Notes under the pieces: generated by a model
Database searches by the model: none
What the model was told of the DNA's origin: nothing
Seen by the model: the letters and a program-made list of their open reading frames with translations, nothing else
Origin: Coriobacteriaceae bacterium
GTDB taxonomy: Bacteria > Actinomycetota > Coriobacteriia > Coriobacteriales > Coriobacteriaceae
Direction of reading: 5' to 3'
DNA length: 64,000 nucleotides
Assembly (NCBI GenBank): GCA_902362275.1
Contig: CABIWB010000003.1
Location: 56,619 to 120,618 of the forward strand
Made by a program: the position numbers and the translations under genes
Part shown: one piece after another, positions 61,174 to 64,000 of the stretch
Numbering within the stretch: position 1 is the first letter of the stretch
Layout of the letters: each line of letters opens with the position of its first letter

Positions 61174-63396
61174 TTAGAGATGCAGTACGCGGTCGCGGAT
61201 CTCCTCGGTTCGGCCCTGGTTCCAGAATTGGGTACCGATGTAACCGCACGTGCGACGGGCGACATTCATCTTCTTCTGGTCACGATTGCCGCAATTGGGG
61301 CACTCCCACACCAGCTTGCCGTCATCCTCGACAATCTTGATCTCGCCGTCGTAACCGCACACCTGGCAATAATCGCTCTTGGTGTTGAGCTCGGCGTACA
61401 TGATGTTGTCGTAGATGTACTGCATCACGCGGATGACAGCCTTGAGGTTGTCCTGCATGTTGGGAACCTCGACGTAGGAGATGGCACCGCCCGGCGAAAG
61501 CTGCTGGAACATACCCTCAAACTTGAGCTTGTCGAAGGCATCGATCTCCTCGGACACATGGACGTGATAGCTGTTGGTAATGTAGCCCTTGTCCGTCACG
61601 CCCGGGATGATGCCAAAACGACGCTGCAGGCACTTGGCGAACTTGTAGGTCGTCGACTCAAGCGGGGTACCGTACAGCGAGAAGTCAATATCGCTTTCGG
61701 CCTTCCACTCCGCGCACTTGTCGTTCATGCGCTGCATGACGGCCATGGCAAACGGCGTGCCCTCCTTCTCGGTGTGGCTGTGGCCCGTCATGTACTTGAC
61801 GCACTCGTACAGGCCGGCATAACCCAGACTAATGGTTGAGTAACCGCCCACGAGCAGCTTGTCGATCGTCTCGCCCTTCTTCAGGCGGGCGAGGGCACCG
61901 TACTGCCAAAGAATCGGCGCGGCATCCGAAAGCGTACCCATCAGACGCTCATGACGGCACAGCAGGGCGCGGTGGCACAGCTCAAGGCGCTCGTCGAAGA
62001 TCTTCCAAAACTTGTCCATGTCCTGATGCGAGCTCAGCGCGACATCGGGCAGGTTGATGGTCACAACGCCCTGGTTAAAGCGACCGTAGTACTTGGGCTT
62101 GTTCGGGTCATAGTTCAGCGCGTTGGCCACGTTGTTAAATCCGTTACCGGAGCGATCGGGCGTCAAGAAGCTGCGGCAACCCATACAGGTATAGCAGTCG
62201 CCGTTGCCCGCTGTCTCGCCCTTCGACAGCTTGAGCTCGCGCATCTTCTTCTCGGAGATGTAGTCGGGCACCATGCGCTTGGCGGTGCACTTAGCAGCCA
62301 GCTGGGTCAGGTAGAAGTACGGGGAATTCTCGTGAACGTTATCGTCCTCGAGTACATAGATGAGCTTGGGGAATGCTGGGGTAATCCACACGCCGGCCTC
62401 ATTCTTAACGCCCTCGTAGCGCTGGCGAAGCGTCTCCTCCACAATCATGGCAAGGTCGTGCTTCTCCTGGGGCGTACGGGCCTCGTTAAGATACATAAAG
62501 ACCGTCACGAACGGCGCCTGGCCGTTGGTGGTCATAAGGGTCACGACCTGATACTGAATCGTCTGAACGCCGCGACGGATCTCGTCACGCAGGCGGTCCT
62601 CAACAACCTCGCGGACCTTTTCGGGAGATGCGGAAACGCCGAGCTCCTCGAGCTCGCGGGCGACCTCGCCGCGAATCTTTTGACGGCTCACCTCGACGAA
62701 CGGGGCAAGATGGGTCAGCGAAATCGACTGGCCACCGTACTGGGAGGAAGCAACCTGAGCGATGATCTGCGTCGCGATGTTGCAGGCAGTCGAGAAGCTG
62801 TGCGGCTTCTCGATCAGCGTGCCCGAAATAACAGTGCCGTTCTGGAGCATGTCCTCCAGGTTCACCAGATCGCAGTTGTGCATGTGTTGGGCAAAGTAAT
62901 CCGAATCGTGGAAATGGATCAGGCCCTCATTATGGGCATCCACGATCTCTTGGGGCAGCAGCACACGCTGAGTCAGGTCCTTGGAGATCTCGCCGGCCAT
63001 GTAGTCACGCTGAACGGAATTGACGGTCGGGTTCTTGTTGGAGTTCTCTTGCTTGACCTCTTCGTTGTTGCACTCGATCAGCGACAGAATCTTGTCGTCG
63101 GTCGTGTTCTTCTGGCGCTTCAGGCTCTGAACATAGCGATAGATGATGTAGTGGCGGGCAACCTCGTAGCAGTCGAGACGCATGATCTCGTCCTCGACCA
63201 GATCCTGAATCTCCTCGACCGACACGGTGTGGCCCGCGTTCTCACATGCCTCGGCGACGTTTTGTGCCGCGTAAACCACCTGGCGGTCGGTAAGACGAGA
63301 GCTCTCCTCGACCTCCAAGTTTGCGGCGCGGATGGCATTGACGATCTTATCGATGTCAAAGACAACCTCGGTGCCGCTGCGCTTGATGATCTTCAT
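61174..63396 (-). CDS. nrdD: Anaerobic ribonucleoside-triphosphate reductase, class III
   Basis: 740 residues. N-terminal ATP-cone (MKIIKRSGTEVVFDIDKIVNAIRAAN), reductase barrel with CYTCMGCRSFLTPDRSGNG, a four-Cys zinc ribbon (CQVCGYDGE...WECPNCGNRD) and the glycyl-radical end ARRTCGYIGTQFWNQGRTEEI. Makes deoxynucleotides in strict anaerobes or under anoxia. ATG 63396 follows an AAGAGG-type site. Preceded by NrdR boxes at 63622-63669. Confidence 0.96.
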   Translation of the reverse strand: MKIIKRSGTEVVFDIDKIVNAIRAANLEVEESSRLTDRQVVYAAQNVAEACENAGHTVSVEEIQDLVEDEIMRLDCYEVARHYIIYRYVQSLKRQKNTTDDKILSLIECNNEEVKQENSNKNPTVNSVQRDYMAGEISKDLTQRVLLPQEIVDAHNEGLIHFHDSDYFAQHMHNCDLVNLEDMLQNGTVISGTLIEKPHSFSTACNIATQIIAQVASSQYGGQSISLTHLAPFVEVSRQKIRGEVARELEELGVSASPEKVREVVEDRLRDEIRRGVQTIQYQVVTLMTTNGQAPFVTVFMYLNEARTPQEKHDLAMIVEETLRQRYEGVKNEAGVWITPAFPKLIYVLEDDNVHENSPYFYLTQLAAKCTAKRMVPDYISEKKMRELKLSKGETAGNGDCYTCMGCRSFLTPDRSGNGFNNVANALNYDPNKPKYYGRFNQGVVTINLPDVALSSHQDMDKFWKIFDERLELCHRALLCRHERLMGTLSDAAPILWQYGALARLKKGETIDKLLVGGYSTISLGYAGLYECVKYMTGHSHTEKEGTPFAMAVMQRMNDKCAEWKAESDIDFSLYGTPLESTTYKFAKCLQRRFGIIPGVTDKGYITNSYHVHVSEEIDAFDKLKFEGMFQQLSPGGAISYVEVPNMQDNLKAVIRVMQYIYDNIMYAELNTKSDYCQVCGYDGEIKIVEDDGKLVWECPNCGNRDQKKMNVARRTCGYIGTQFWNQGRTEEIRDRVLHL

Positions 63397-63621
63397 CCTC
63401 TTGCCTCTTTCGCGTCGTAGCCTCATTGCGCTTCAGAGCCAAACGATGCCCGGCAGGGCTTGCCCCTGTCTTGCGGCGCCGTCGCGCAATCTGTGTTCTC
63501 GATAAACCATAAGCCCTCATGCGGACAATCCTCGCGGCCGATCAAGCGGCTCAAAGGCGTGTCCAAATGGGACGAATAAGGTCTTCGTTCTCTGTCCGCC
63601 ATCTATCATACGACAAAGACG

Positions 63622-63669
63622 CATCTATATCCTGTATTCTTTTTTTAGTTCAAACACAACATATAGTGT
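63622..63669 (-). promoter_or_regulatory. nrdD promoter with tandem NrdR boxes
   Basis: Box 1, ACACAACATATAGTGT (63654-63669), fits the NrdR consensus (on the minus strand ACACTATATGTTGTGT). Box 2 (63622-63637) is a degenerate match 32 bases away, three helical turns. Between them on the minus strand is a good sigma-70-type promoter: TTGAAC (63648-63653), an 18-base spacer and TATAGA (63624-63629), so NrdR would cover both the -10 and the region beside the -35. Confidence 0.75.
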
Positions 63670-64000
63670 TTCAGCAGGTCAAAGCAATTGGTCATTTTGC
63701 AGACGCATTAATTATGAGGGGTTCTTGGCAAGTCGGTAAAACGTTACCAACACGGCTACCTGCATGGCAGTTATAAAACCCCCTTAGTCAAGCCGCTGAC
63801 AAATCCTACCAAAACCAAGCCGCTCACGCCAAAAGAATCCAAAAGATTATGCTTGACCAACATGTTGCGGTCACGATCGGCCAGGACGTATGCAATCTGC
63901 CGGCACCTCTGCGGGATGCGAAGACCATCGCGTACGGACCTTGGATCAATATTTGGTGGCTTATTTGGCGGCGTGCTTGGTAGCAAAAACAAAACAGCCC
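63670..64000. other. Unresolved right-edge region
   Basis: About 330 bases. An open frame on the plus strand without a stop runs off the right edge from roughly 63720, and its last part reads LGSIFGGLFGGVLGSKNKTA; the ATG at 63916 has no clear ribosome site. A minus-strand frame (63771-63992, 73 codons) also exists. Neither can be named; either could be a partial gene or chance. Confidence 0.3.

Noticed and set aside
63427..63620. Possible riboswitch in the nrdD 5' region (CAGGG-GCAAG-CCCTG stem at 63454-63468)
   Set aside because: Too short, and no cobalamin-riboswitch consensus could be matched.

Overview
The window looks like chromosomal DNA of a high-GC gut coriobacterium (Actinomycetota), most likely Collinsella. 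This is inferred from the gene families (DapA-DapB-DapH, EttA, DUF3793 with flavodoxin, class III NrdD/NrdG, UvrX with YolD), the fermentative and anaerobic enzymes, high GC with GGAGG-type ribosome binding sites, and many palindromic intergenic repeats. I saw no rRNA, tRNA, CRISPR array or replication origin. Starts were chosen by ribosome binding sites and family length, so many differ from the longest open frame.

Layout. 0-2 kb: lysine/diaminopimelate genes dapA (partial), dapB, dapH, then a nested palindromic repeat. 2-4 kb: a RelE-type toxin-antitoxin pair with a large palindromic operator, and a nucleoid-associated protein. 4-9.8 kb: DUF2974 lipase-like protein, lactate dehydrogenase, a PLP aminotransferase, NAD synthetase. 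9.9-12.4 kb: two low-complexity Coriobacteriia-type proteins. 12.4-14.1 kb: an AT-richer insert with a lipoprotein and a Tat-exported peptidase-like protein. 14.1-19 kb: EttA, an SdpI/SdpR pair whose sdpI carries an in-frame amber codon, TcdA, TatD, and a 230-bp MITE-like element. 19.1-26 kb: an Amadori-compound (fructosamine) catabolic cluster of kinase, SIS deglycase, epimerase, YtcJ-like amidohydrolase, YfcC-like carrier and GntR regulator. 26-27.7 kb: two HAD hydrolases.

27.7-31.2 kb is a plus-strand island between minus-strand housekeeping genes. It holds an unrecognised protein, a ClpP-family protease with an intact Ser-His-Asp triad, and a VirD4/TraG-type ATPase whose start overlaps the clpP-like stop. 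No relaxase or type IV secretion gene is nearby. This protease-ATPase pair is the best candidate here for an undescribed system.

31.3-39.8 kb: pgi, a LexA-boxed UvrX/YolD operon, a large LPxxG-anchored surface protein, a copper-type HMA protein, DUF3793 and flavodoxin. 39.8-43 kb: an amino-acid ABC transporter whose permease carries an extra N-terminal extracytoplasmic domain. 43-49.1 kb: endonuclease IV, two oxidoreductases separated by an 85-bp hairpin repeat, a cyclase fragment, a ketopantoate-reductase-like protein, a tandemly duplicated terminator, and small membrane or secreted proteins. 49.4-52 kb: metY with a cysteine-containing leader ORF, divergent from a LysR regulator. 52-58.4 kb: RNase HI, Gfo/Idh, acylphosphatase, Fur, HAD, an orphan UreE-like protein, SlyD-like FKBP, dipeptidase and a YgjP-like metallopeptidase. 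58.4-60.1 kb: folate operon folE-HD protein-folB. 60.2-63.7 kb: nrdG and nrdD, with NrdR-box promoter and two large inverted repeats between the genes. The right edge is unresolved.
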